Below, in pieces: positions 48,500 to 57,873 of a stretch of DNA of 64,000 nt. Under the pieces are notes generated by a model, which had not been told where the DNA came from, ran no database searches, and was given only the letters and a program-made list of their open reading frames with translations. Origin of the DNA: Daedaleopsis sinensis (Eukaryota > Basidiomycota > Agaricomycetes > Polyporales > Polyporaceae); assembly GCA_033807695.1 (NCBI GenBank), contig CM066310.1, forward strand, positions 2,294,001 to 2,358,000. Reading direction: 5' to 3'. Numbering within the stretch: the stretch's first letter is position 1; every line of letters starts with the position of its first letter. Both the position numbers and the translations under genes were made by a program.

Positions 48500-49859
48500 A
48501 GGCTGCGCGCGTCGCAGACAGAGCTATGCGTGTCGTTAGGCCATTGTATCATATCATCATGGATGTCGATGAAACCAACCTTTTCGTCGTCTTCACAGTT
48601 CCACGTTCAATAGCAACGGATATTGCAGCATTCATCAATGGGACCCCCGCACGCATCCAATCTGCGTCGCGCAACGCCGCACTCCCACATGCGCGCAGTT
48701 CTGTTCCTGATCAACATTGGCACTGCGATGCGATGGGTGACCCTGCAGGGCATTAAACGCAATCAGTCATAGCCCACGAGCACTTGTAATACCGACAATT
48801 AGCTCACACACAACTGGACATCCCTGACTCCACAGACTACTTACCCATTTCGACAGTTAGTGCTATCGGTAACCCGGGCCCCGGGCGTTGGCTTGCACAG
48901 CCAGTCCGCCCCTGGAGGAGGAATCCGATGTCGGTGAACGCTCACGTCTATGCATGTATCAGCTCGAGACCCAGACTAGACCGGGGAAACCACTGCAAAT
49001 CGGCGCGATAGTCAGAGAAGCTCATCAATCACCCACACGTTCTGGCGCGGCTTGCCCTGGCCAGTCTCCGACTCGATGCGACCATCATGCCGCGGTGTAT
49101 CGAGTAGACATTGACGGAAGTTCTTGTAATATCGTGCTTCGGAGAGGTGACGGTGACAGATGGCCATCAGCGCAACTGTTCAACTCGACAGAGCCGCCGA
49201 CTCTCATCGCGCTCCGAAGCTCTCGGGGCCTATAGAAGCTGGTGTGAATTCCAGATAGTGGCAATGAGAAGCGGGGGTTACTGCGGCGGCGAGCTTGAGA
49301 GTCTCCGAATATCTTCCCCCGGCGCGCAACTTCAGCGGTACTGAGCTCGCGAGTCGGAATCATTACTCGAGCATTCAATCAGACCTATGTGGGCGCGCTG
49401 CGCCACAGGAACCGACGGAAATGCCTATGTGTGCTCATGGTATGGCTGAGGCTGAGGCTGAGGCTGAGGCTGAAGCATGATGCATGACGACTGGAAGCAG
49501 CTTCTGAAGCAGCTTCCGAGGGCGCGGTGCACTGCGAACGCGAGAGTTAAGTATAGCACGCACAGCCCGTCACAGCGACTGCTCACAACTAACGTAGCGT
49601 GCTGAGTATGACAAATGAGCCACGGCCTGAGTTGAGTCCTAAGTCGCGCATAAATCGAAGGATATGCGGAGGGGCCGAGAGAACACCACATACGTAGAAT
49701 ATGAACCTTGTAAGCTGTTGGTACTTGGGAGAACCGATTTCTGGATTCCAGAGAGTGGGCGTCTTCCTGACGATCGACCAGAGACGCATACACAGCACTG
49801 TCCGAGTTAACACGGGCGATGCACCTGTCAAATTGACCTTTCCCATGTTCAGAATAGCG
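48500..49859. other. intergenic stretch before the copia element
   Basis: No gene recognised. The last few hundred bases must once have been the upstream region of the UstYa-like gene now at 55304, before the copia insertion. A hexamer repeat lies at 49444-49473. Confidence 0.45.
49444..49473. repeat. five tandem GGCTGA hexamers
   Basis: Five perfect head-to-tail copies of GGCTGA, a simple microsatellite in noncoding DNA. Confidence 0.8.
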
Positions 49860-49864
49860 TTACA

Positions 49865-50179
49865 TATTCAAAGACGTGCAGGGTCTGGTAAAGACAGTTA
49901 GACTCAGCGTATGCGTGGTAGTAGCAACAGCTTAGTATATATACCTGGTAAAGACAGTTAGACTACAGTACATGTCAGTCAAGTGTCTCTACAGTAGAAT
50001 GAAAAGGAACGTTACCTCAGCGTATGCGTGGTAGTAGCAACAGCTGAGGAAAAGGGAGCGAAGAGACTCGAAAGGAAAAGTATACGCTTAGGTAAGCTAC
50101 CGGGCGCCTAATGAGCGACTGTACAGTACTAGTAAGTACTACGATGTCCAGTGCACTACGTATGTAACGTACTTCAACA
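49865..50179 (-). repeat. 3' LTR of the copia element
   Basis: 315 bp, identical to the other LTR except at 50060. It contains internal duplications: a 20-bp unit beginning CTGGTAAAGACAG occurs twice, and a 28-bp unit beginning CAGCGTATGCGTGG occurs twice. A TATATATA lies near 49937. Confidence 0.93.
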
Positions 50180-50293
50180 CGCCCACTCAATGGATCAGCG
50201 TAAACGAATGACAATGTATAAGGAAGCGAAAACGAAAGGAGGAAGAAACGAGCGTGGTGTGAGTCCAAGTCAAAGAGAAAACAGTAAAGTAAA

Positions 50294-53200
50294 CTAGTTG
50301 AGACCCATACCGGCGCCGAAGCGTTCATGCTTCTCCCTCGCGAGGGCCTTGGTGAGTACGTCGGCGACCTGGTCGCCAGTGGGGACGTACTCGACGCGGA
50401 TGCGTCCTTCCTCGATCTCGTCACGAATGAAATGGTGACGGATCGCGATGTGCTTGGTCCGATCGTGGAAGGCCGAGTTCTTCGCGAGTGCCATCGCAGA
50501 CTGGTTGTCGACGAGGAGCAGGGTGCCCGAGCCGCTGGGAGCGTCGAACGTCGTCTCGAACATCGCAGAGAGGAAGGTCCTCAACCAGAGGGCTTCCTTG
50601 GCGGCGGATGCGAGCGCAACGTACTCGGCTTCAGTGCTAGACTGCGCGACCGAGACCTGCTTCTTCGACTGCCAGCTGATAGCTGCATTCGAAAGGGTAA
50701 AGACGTACCCTGAGACCGAGCGACGGTCGTTGACGTCGCCGGCCCAGTCGGCGTCGACGAACCCGACGAGCGCGCCGTTCTCCGAGCAGGAAGTGCTGCC
50801 GTCGAAAACGAGGCTCTTGTCCGTCGTGCCGCGCAGGTACTTGAACACGCGCATGAGCGCGGTCCAGTGCTCCTCGCCGGGTGAGGCGGCGTGCTTGCTC
50901 AACGCGCCCACTGGGAATGCCAGGTCGGGGCGCGTCCCGAGCATCACGTACATCAGCGCACCAAGTGCGCTCTGGTACGCCTTCTCGTCGATCTCGGGAG
51001 CGTCGAGCTTGAGGAGTTTTTCGTTGGCCGCCATCGGCGTCGAGACCGGACGGCAGGTAGCCATGCCGTGACGTTCGAGGATGTCCTCGACGTACTGGCG
51101 TTGGGAAAGGGTGATGGTGCGGCGCGCGCGGTCGCGCGTGATCTCCATGCCGAGGATCCAGTGCGCGGGCCCGAGATCCTTCATCTCGTATGGGACACCG
51201 AGCTCGTCCTTGACGCGTCGAATAACGTCGAGGTCCTTGCCGAATATGAGCATGTCGTCCACGTAGACAGCGACGATGACGAGCTGTCCGTCGATGCGCT
51301 TGAAGAAAACGCCGTGGTCGCCGTCGTTGCGCGTGTAGCCTGCGTCGGCGAAGAGCTCGCGGAGCTTCTTGTACCACTCGCGGCTCGCCTGCTTGAGCCC
51401 GTAAAGGGACTTCCAGAGCTTCCATACCGTCTGCTTGTCGCGACGGAAACCGGGAGGACACTCCATGAATATCTCCTCGTCGAGATCCCCGTTGAGGAAG
51501 GCGGACTTGACGTCCATCTGGTGGATCTCGAGGTCCTCCTTCGCCGCGATCGCGAGGAGCGTGCGGATGCTGGAGAATTTTGTTACGGGCGCGAACGTGT
51601 CCGTGTAGTCGACGCCTTCGACCTGCGTGAAGCCTTTGGCGACGAGTCGGGCTTTGTACTTCTGGATCTCGCCGTCGGGGCCGCGCTTGACCTTGAACAC
51701 CCACTTGCAGTCGACGACCTTGCGGTTGCGTGGTCGTTCGACCTCGTCGTAGAGCTCGGCCTTGACGAAGGAGAGAAGTTCTTCGGCGCATGCCGCCTTC
51801 CACTGTTCAGCGTCGGGCCGGGACATGGCCTCGTTGTACGTCTTGGGCTCGTCGCTCAGGGTCGACGTGTGGTGCGCGTGCTCGTCGCCCACTCCACCGA
51901 GCATCTGCTCGACGTGGTCGTCGTCCTCGTCCTCGTGTAGGTCCTCAGCCGGAAGCTCCCCCCCTCCAGCGACGGCAGGTGCTGCCGCTTTGCGGGGCTT
52001 GTTGTAGGAAGACACGGTGAATCGCTCGACAGTGCGCGTGGCGCGCGTCGAGCGTCGCACGTGCGGAGCTGGGATCGGCTTGGGATATGGACCAGGGACG
52101 GTGGAGTTGGGGACGCGTCGACGAGGCGTCGGTGGCGGCGGGGGCAACGGGGCCTCTTGCTCGTGCGGGGGCTCGTGCTCCTCCTGCTCTCGACCCTCAA
52201 CGGCACGTGCGCGTGGTGCGCGTGCGTCGCCCTCGTCGGGAACCTCCTCGACCGTGGCACGGCGGGAGGGGGGAGAGCTGTCGGAGGGAGCGTCAGCGAG
52301 CTCGACCGTAGCGTGAGCATGACCAGAAGGGACGGGGTTACCACGCTCCGACGGGAAAACGGGCTCGACGTTCACGACGATGCGCGTCGGGACGCCGTTC
52401 GGGCCGCCTTCGTCGAACACGACGTCGCGTGACTCAACGATCCTGCCCGAGGGTCGATGCAGGAGTCGGTACGCGCGTTTGTGCTCGCAGTACCCCAGGA
52501 GGACGCATTCGAGCGACTTCGCGTCGAACTTGGTGCGTCGCTTCTCCGGGACGTGGACGTGGGCCTTGCACCCGAACGGGCGAATGTGCGCGACGGAGGG
52601 CTTGATGCCCGTGTACGCTTCATGCGGGGTGATGTCGCCGTCGATCGCGGTGGTCGGCGTGCGATTGAGGATGTGGGCGGCATACTTGCACGCCTCGGCC
52701 CAGTACGTCTTCGGGAGAGTGGCCTCGCTGAGCATGCAGAGAGCCATCTCCTTGATGCGACGGTTCATCCGCTCGGCGATGCCGTTCTCCTGCGGTGTGT
52801 CGGGGTTCGTCATCTCGTGGTGGATCCCCCGACGCGCGCAGATCTCCTCGACCGCCTTGTTGTCGTACTCGCCGCCGCCATCTGATCGTAGGAAGACGAC
52901 CGGTTCGCCTACGAGGACCTCAGCGCGATTGAGATGCGCATCGAGTGTGGCGGGTTGGTCGGACTTTGCCTTGAGCGGGTAGACGGTGAGGTGGCGCGAG
53001 TGCTGGTCGATGTATGTATCGAGGTACTTCTCGCCAGCAGGCGAGCGCATATCGGACTCCATGAGGTCGGAGGAGATGCGGTAGTTGGGACGTGGAGCTG
53101 AGGACTTGGAGGCCTTCGGAATCGCGTCGCGTGTCTGCTTGCCGGCCAAGCACGTTCCGCAGGGCGTCTGGGGAGGTTTGGACTCGCCGATGATCAACAT

Positions 53201-54763
53201 GCCCTCGACCATCCCCTTCCGCACCATGCGGAGGACCGCGTCGGTGTTGAGGTGACCTAGGCGGTTGTGCCAGGTCTCGACGGATGCCTTCGAGTGGTTG
53301 GCGATGAACGCTGTGAGCGGAGGGGTCGGGCCTGGGTCGTACGTGTCTGTGACCTCGTTCGAGTCGAGCGCGGCGACGTGCGCGCGATCGGGTGCGGCGG
53401 CCTTGCCGTTGAGGACGTAGAGGCCCTCGCGCAGCGAGGCGGAGCCGACGCACGCGCCGTCGTCCTTCGCGATGATACGGCAGCCATCGTCGACGAACTG
53501 GACGGTGTGTCCGGTCTTCGCGAGCTGCGACACGGACAGTAGGTTGCCGTGGAGCTCTGGGACATGGAAGACGCGGGTGGAGAGGATCGGTGCGTGGCTG
53601 TCGTCCAAGTCGAGGTACATGGACCCGACGCCGAGCGCGAGGATGTGGCGCTCGTCCCCGAGCCATACGCGACGAGGCTCAGGGAGAACGCGGTACGCGC
53701 AGAACTTGTCGCGCTGCGAGGACATGTGCGAGGACGCGCCAGAGTCGACGATCCAGCGCGTCCGCATGTCGGCTTTGCTGGCCTTCAGCGCGTCCGCGAC
53801 GTAGACACGGAGGATGTCCGAGTCGTCATCGCGAACGGTCGCGACCTTCGCGTTCAGGTCCCCGGCGGGCTTCGCGTTGTCCGTCTTCGGCTTCGCGGCA
53901 GCGGCCTCGAGATCGGCCTTGCGCTTACGGCACTCGTCCTTCGAGTGGTTGGGCTTTTTGCAGTACGCGCACTTGCGCGCGTTGTCCTTCTGCTTTTTGT
54001 CGAAGGGGTTCTTCTGCTGCGGCTTCCCCATGCGCGCGGCGAGCGCGGAGTGTTTCGACTCGCTTGCGAGCAGCTTCTCGTGCTCGACGACGGACGCGAT
54101 GACCTTGTCGGTGCTGAGCGTCGCATCTGCGGACACAAGGATGGTGCGGAGTGTCGAGTACGAAGGCGGGAGGGAGTTGACCATCGCGATCGCGAGGATC
54201 GAATCGTCGAGGGACATGCCGAGTGACGTGAGCAAGTGCTTCTTGTGGAGCATTGCGTCGAGTTGCGGGCGAAGGGGGGAGTCGTCGGAGAGTGTTCCGC
54301 GAAACAACTCACCGATCAGCGAGGCGACCGTCTGTTTCCCTTTCCCCTCATACGTCTGCAACAGTTTGTCCCATACCGCGTGCGCCGTCGTGAGATGTAT
54401 TACGCCGTCGAGCGGCTCGTCCTCGATGGTGAGAACGAGCTGGTTGGTGGCGTCACTGTCGCGGCTTGCCCACATGGCGTAGGCGTCCGGATCGTTCTTG
54501 ACGTCGGGCGCGGGTTCGGCTCCTGTGACGATGTTCCATAGATTTCGCTGCATGAGTACGCGGGAGATGCGGTACTTCCACGTGGTGAAGTTCGAGCCGT
54601 CGTTCTTGAGGAACGCGATGTCGTAGAGCCGGCTGGACTGAGTGCGTACCGCAGTTGTAGGAACCGGCGGTGTTACGGCACTGACTGTAGACGAAGCCCC
54701 GGGGGCAGTCGTCGTGGGAGTCTGGGTCGTTGCGGCGTTGGGATCATTCGGACCTGGTGACAT
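50294..54763 (-). CDS. copia Gag-Pol polyprotein
   Basis: One uninterrupted frame of 1489 residues from the ATG at 54763. In order: Gag with a CCHC knuckle (CAYCKKPNHSKDEC) near 270, protease active site DSGASS near 335, integrase zinc region with HNRLGHL near 500 and catalytic core (RSDGGGEY, PQENGIAERMNR) near 625-660, a proline-rich spacer, reverse transcriptase (AFLNGDLDEEIFM; YVDDMLIFG near 1165), and RNase H (DADWAGD near 1335; QSSTEAEYVAL). Integrase before reverse transcriptase defines Ty1/copia (Pseudoviridae type). No stop or frameshift, so it may be active. Gag and Pol share one frame, with no programmed shift visible. Confidence 0.95.
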   Translation of the reverse strand: MSPGPNDPNAATTQTPTTTAPGASSTVSAVTPPVPTTAVRTQSSRLYDIAFLKNDGSNFTTWKYRISRVLMQRNLWNIVTGAEPAPDVKNDPDAYAMWASRDSDATNQLVLTIEDEPLDGVIHLTTAHAVWDKLLQTYEGKGKQTVASLIGELFRGTLSDDSPLRPQLDAMLHKKHLLTSLGMSLDDSILAIAMVNSLPPSYSTLRTILVSADATLSTDKVIASVVEHEKLLASESKHSALAARMGKPQQKNPFDKKQKDNARKCAYCKKPNHSKDECRKRKADLEAAAAKPKTDNAKPAGDLNAKVATVRDDDSDILRVYVADALKASKADMRTRWIVDSGASSHMSSQRDKFCAYRVLPEPRRVWLGDERHILALGVGSMYLDLDDSHAPILSTRVFHVPELHGNLLSVSQLAKTGHTVQFVDDGCRIIAKDDGACVGSASLREGLYVLNGKAAAPDRAHVAALDSNEVTDTYDPGPTPPLTAFIANHSKASVETWHNRLGHLNTDAVLRMVRKGMVEGMLIIGESKPPQTPCGTCLAGKQTRDAIPKASKSSAPRPNYRISSDLMESDMRSPAGEKYLDTYIDQHSRHLTVYPLKAKSDQPATLDAHLNRAEVLVGEPVVFLRSDGGGEYDNKAVEEICARRGIHHEMTNPDTPQENGIAERMNRRIKEMALCMLSEATLPKTYWAEACKYAAHILNRTPTTAIDGDITPHEAYTGIKPSVAHIRPFGCKAHVHVPEKRRTKFDAKSLECVLLGYCEHKRAYRLLHRPSGRIVESRDVVFDEGGPNGVPTRIVVNVEPVFPSERGNPVPSGHAHATVELADAPSDSSPPSRRATVEEVPDEGDARAPRARAVEGREQEEHEPPHEQEAPLPPPPPTPRRRVPNSTVPGPYPKPIPAPHVRRSTRATRTVERFTVSSYNKPRKAAAPAVAGGGELPAEDLHEDEDDDHVEQMLGGVGDEHAHHTSTLSDEPKTYNEAMSRPDAEQWKAACAEELLSFVKAELYDEVERPRNRKVVDCKWVFKVKRGPDGEIQKYKARLVAKGFTQVEGVDYTDTFAPVTKFSSIRTLLAIAAKEDLEIHQMDVKSAFLNGDLDEEIFMECPPGFRRDKQTVWKLWKSLYGLKQASREWYKKLRELFADAGYTRNDGDHGVFFKRIDGQLVIVAVYVDDMLIFGKDLDVIRRVKDELGVPYEMKDLGPAHWILGMEITRDRARRTITLSQRQYVEDILERHGMATCRPVSTPMAANEKLLKLDAPEIDEKAYQSALGALMYVMLGTRPDLAFPVGALSKHAASPGEEHWTALMRVFKYLRGTTDKSLVFDGSTSCSENGALVGFVDADWAGDVNDRRSVSGYVFTLSNAAISWQSKKQVSVAQSSTEAEYVALASAAKEALWLRTFLSAMFETTFDAPSGSGTLLLVDNQSAMALAKNSAFHDRTKHIAIRHHFIRDEIEEGRIRVEYVPTGDQVADVLTKALAREKHERFGAGMGLN

Positions 54764-54910
54764 CGTGCCGAGCTGGTGTGTGGGAGAGCGGAAGAATAGA
54801 AGCGAGGTGTCGATCTAGGATGCCGGCGAGCGCGGAAGAGGGAGCGTGGAAGCGTAAAGCGAGAGTGATTGAGCTGTTCTAAGTCTAGTCTTCCTGTCAG
54901 AGCGATCTGA

Positions 54911-54924
54911 CAGGGCTCATAACC
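54911..54924 (-). other. primer-binding site, half initiator-tRNA-Met type
   Basis: Directly next to the 5' LTR, reading GGTTATGAGCCCTG on the element strand. Its complement contains GGGCTCATAACC, the anticodon stem-loop of initiator tRNA-Met, rather than the usual tRNA 3' end. Drosophila copia and yeast Ty5 prime from such a cleaved half tRNA. Confidence 0.65.
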
Positions 54925-55239
54925 TATTCAAAGACGTGCAGGGTCTGGTAAAGACAGTTAGACTCAGCGTATGCGTGGTAGTAGCAACAGCTTAGTATAT
55001 ATACCTGGTAAAGACAGTTAGACTACAGTACATGTCAGTCAAGTGTCTCTACAGTAGAATGAAAAGGAACGTTACCTCAGCGTATGCGTGGTAGTAGCAA
55101 CAGCTGAGGAAAAGGGAGTGAAGAGACTCGAAAGGAAAAGTATACGCTTAGGTAAGCTACCGGGCGCCTAATGAGCGACTGTACAGTACTAGTAAGTACT
55201 ACGATGTCCAGTGCACTACGTATGTAACGTACTTCAACA
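54925..55239 (-). repeat. 5' LTR of the copia element
   Basis: 315 bp, the upstream LTR for the minus-strand element. It carries the TATATATA that probably starts element transcription, near 54997. It points away from the UstYa-like gene at 55304, so any activation of that gene would need antisense or enhancer activity. Confidence 0.93.
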
Positions 55240-55303
55240 TTACAGACGGAAGAGAGACTTGCACAGGCATCCTTTCCCCGACCACAGTACTTCACCCTCA
55301 CCC

Positions 55304-55989
55304 ATGTCCTCTCACCGACTCGCCCTAGTTGCTGCGCTCGTCCTCGGTGTACTCAACGTGTACGTCGACTACCTCCACGTACGCGCGACGCAACGCGCCG
55401 CGATCGCGCGCGCACCACCTCTCAATCATTACAGTACGCACACTCAGAACTCACCTGCACGAGTCGTCATTGAGGTCTATTCTCCTCCCCGCTAGGCTTC
55501 ATCGACGAAGACTACCCGCCGCGCATGCCCTTGCCGTCCGCACGTCGCGCCGTCAAGCTCGCCCACGAAGAAAGCACGCGCTATGCGCTCACCTCCCCCG
55601 AGGCGTATGACGAGTGGCTGTGGACGGCAACTGTCGGCGACGGGAATGTCCACCTCGGGCCGGGCCGCCGCCTTTTCGTCGTCGCCGTCACGCACCAGAT
55701 GCACTGTCTGCGCTCGTACCGCGAGGCGCTCGCGCAGGAGGCGGTCCTGCACGGGCACCAGATCCCGCACCTCACGCACTGCCTGAACTTCTTCCGTATG
55801 TCGACGCTTTGCGCTGCGGACACGACACTCGAGCCACCCGATGCGTTCGCGAGGAACTACACGAGCACAAGGGCGGGGGGCGAGCACCAGTGCATGGACT
55901 GGCCGGCGTTCTATGACGAGATGAGGACGAACCATGGGGAGTGGGAGGGTTTCCGACAGACACAACTCGTGGAGGAAGCAAGGATGTAG
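55304..55989 (+). CDS. UstYa-family (DUF3328) oxidase, canonical motifs
   Basis: Two exons (55304-55433 and 55496-55989) encode 207 residues. The N-terminus (SHRLALVAALVLGVLNVYVDYL) is a signal anchor. Both HxxHC motifs are complete: HQMHC at 110-114 and HLTHC at 135-139, followed by LNFFRMSTLCAADTTLEP. These histidines and cysteines are thought to bind copper. The MDWPAFYDEM tail is usual for the family. Members act in oxidative steps of secondary metabolism, including cyclic ribosomal peptides. The gene is intact, but its start codon is only 60 bp from a fresh copia insertion, so expression may be changed or lost. Confidence 0.9.
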
Positions 55990-56087
55990 GATGAATCTCC
56001 GATATACTCTGCATGACAGCACGCATATGGATCTAACATCAGAGAGACGGTGTGCGAGAGAGCATTCGGTAGCGCACCTCGTAAGAT

Positions 56088-57873
56088 CTACCTGCCCGCA
56101 CCTTCGTACCCGACTGCAAGTCCAGGCTGCGTCTCCTTATCACCCACCGCACAGTCCCCACCCATCTCGCCCTTCAGATTCTCGTAGAACTCCGGTGTCA
56201 ATCCAGCCTTCTCGCGATCGGCTGCGTTGAACGGCCCCTTGACGTCGCCCCGCCAGCCGCGCCTGACCTCTTCTCTGAACGCCTGCACGGGATCGACGCC
56301 CTCCTTCGCGCATATCCACGTGAACCAGCGGTGGCCGGTCGTGACGTGCGTCACCTCGTCGTGGTGGATCGTCTCGAGCACCCGCACGCTGTCCGCATCG
56401 CCCCCACGTCTGAACTTCTCGATCGTCCCCGGATTCACGTCCAGGCCGCGCGCCTCGTGCACGAGGTGGATGATGGCCAGCCGCGCGCGCAGAGAAGCGA
56501 ACGTGACTTGCGCAGACTCCCAAAGCCCCGCGTGGACGGGCAGGGATCCGTACGGCGTGGACGGTGAGATGGCGGCCAGACGCGCGGTGAGCAGCGAGAA
56601 GTGCTTGGACTCATCGAGCGCCATCTTCGTGAAGTCGGCGAAGAAAGCCGGGGGAAGGTCTGGATGCGAGGGTCCATATCGCGCGATGATATCCCAGCTA
56701 CGTCTGTACTCAGTGTCATGCGCGCGCCGTACGGAAGGGATTCTTACTCACGCAAGGTCAATCCTGGAGATACCGTCAGACAATGCACGCTTAGACTGGA
56801 AACACCACCCACGCCCATTGCTCGATGTTCGCCAATGCGTGCAGCATAACAGCTCGATTCTTGCGCCTCGCCATCTTCTCAGGATTGACTGTATTGCGCG
56901 CATACAGGTCCTCTCGCGGAGGCACATCTGGCGGTCTGGGCGCCTTAGACGAGCGATGACCGATAGACTTGAGCTGCCCTGTGCGGAACATCTGGACGGC
57001 ATGTCTGGTGCGTTGGACCTACATCAGCGTGAGTCCACCCAACCATATCCAGAGACGTGTCCTCGTACCTTCAGCATGGGATCAGCGGTGTTGAGAATCA
57101 AAACTGCCCATTGAATTAGTGTCGTTGGGGCATTCTCCACAGGTACCACTGGCTCGGGTTCCTTCGGTACCGGAGAGGAGATGGATAGGTGAGAGAGGTC
57201 CGGTGGTGAAGGTGGGGGATCGGCAAACTCTATAGTTTATGGAGTCAGAGCGGGCGATACTTGTGATATTGTGGTACTCACCTTCCGAGACTGGTCTGAG
57301 CTCAACCAAACGCCATCCGGTGCCTGCTTCTGGGGTTTCAACCCATATGTGCTCTACGCCGTCGTCAGATGTGCGGAGATCCGTAGCGTAGGTGCACGCT
57401 TTCAGCCCCGTCTCGCTGTGGCCTGTCTTGAGGTCGAAGTCATATCTGCAGTATGCGTTTAAGTTCTAGAACTCGATACGGGAGTTCATTCTACAACTGA
57501 CCGATGCCACGGACACACCGCGACGATCCCAGTATCGCACTCCTCGATCTCCGCATGAGACATGTCGGCGCCGAGGTGAGGACAGTTTGCCTCCATGACG
57601 TAGATCTGGTCTCGTAGATCCTGTGCCAACGTAGATTCATTGCTCTTCGCGCTTGCGGGCGTCTGATCCGGGGAGAGGCGGAATAGAATGAGGGAGTGAT
57701 ATGTGCCGTCTTGTGAACGTAGGGTGAGGAAGAATCGAGAGTGGGTCGCGAGCATTCGGAGAGGTGACACCCTGCAATTCACTGACTGCTTACCTGCTTG
57801 AAGCAACTACTGAGACGTTCATCATCACGTACCTCAGCCACTCAAGTCCGTTTGATTTCTCCTGGGCATCCAT
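56088..57873 (-). CDS. Rieske [2Fe-2S] domain fused to DUF455 ferritin-like domain
   Basis: Seven exons (57873-57833, 57771-57502, 57445-57282, 57229-57069, 57018-56813, 56763-56752, 56697-56088) encode 487 residues. The N-terminal 130 or so form a Rieske fold with cluster ligands CPH (77-79) and CPWH (100-103). A Pro-rich linker (PPPSPPDLSHLSISSPVPK) leads to DUF455 from about 200: LIQWAVLILNTADP, PGLxARNT-like text, then ExxH at 314-317 (ESKH), HE at 365-366 and ExxH at 399-402 (EVTH). That ligand pattern is that of a di-iron four-helix carboxylate protein related to MiaE. A self-contained oxygenase with its own electron-transfer domain is a fair inference; the substrate is unknown. No signal peptide. 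Exon six is only 12 nt. Confidence 0.86.

Larger units (their letters stand above)
49865..55239 (-). mobile_element. intact Ty1/copia LTR retrotransposon
   Basis: The element is 5375 bp, on the minus strand. Two 315-bp LTRs differ at one base only (C at 50060, T in the other copy), so insertion was recent. The 5-bp target duplication TTACA flanks it at 49860-49864 and 55240-55244. Read on the minus strand the LTR starts TGTTGAAG and ends TTGAATA, so the usual terminal CA is replaced by TA. A single unbroken ORF carries all domains in copia order. It sits 60 bp upstream of a UstYa-like start codon, which it separates from its former upstream DNA. Confidence 0.96.

Noticed and set aside
48500..48756. 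Continuation of the 47444 gene's third frame to 48756
   Set aside because: The conserved MYQHQTI ending after splicing at 48412/48468 stops the protein at 48499.
50637..54226. Long frames in other phases inside the copia ORF
   Set aside because: They are shadows of a GC-rich coding frame; only the minus frame has gag-pol domains.
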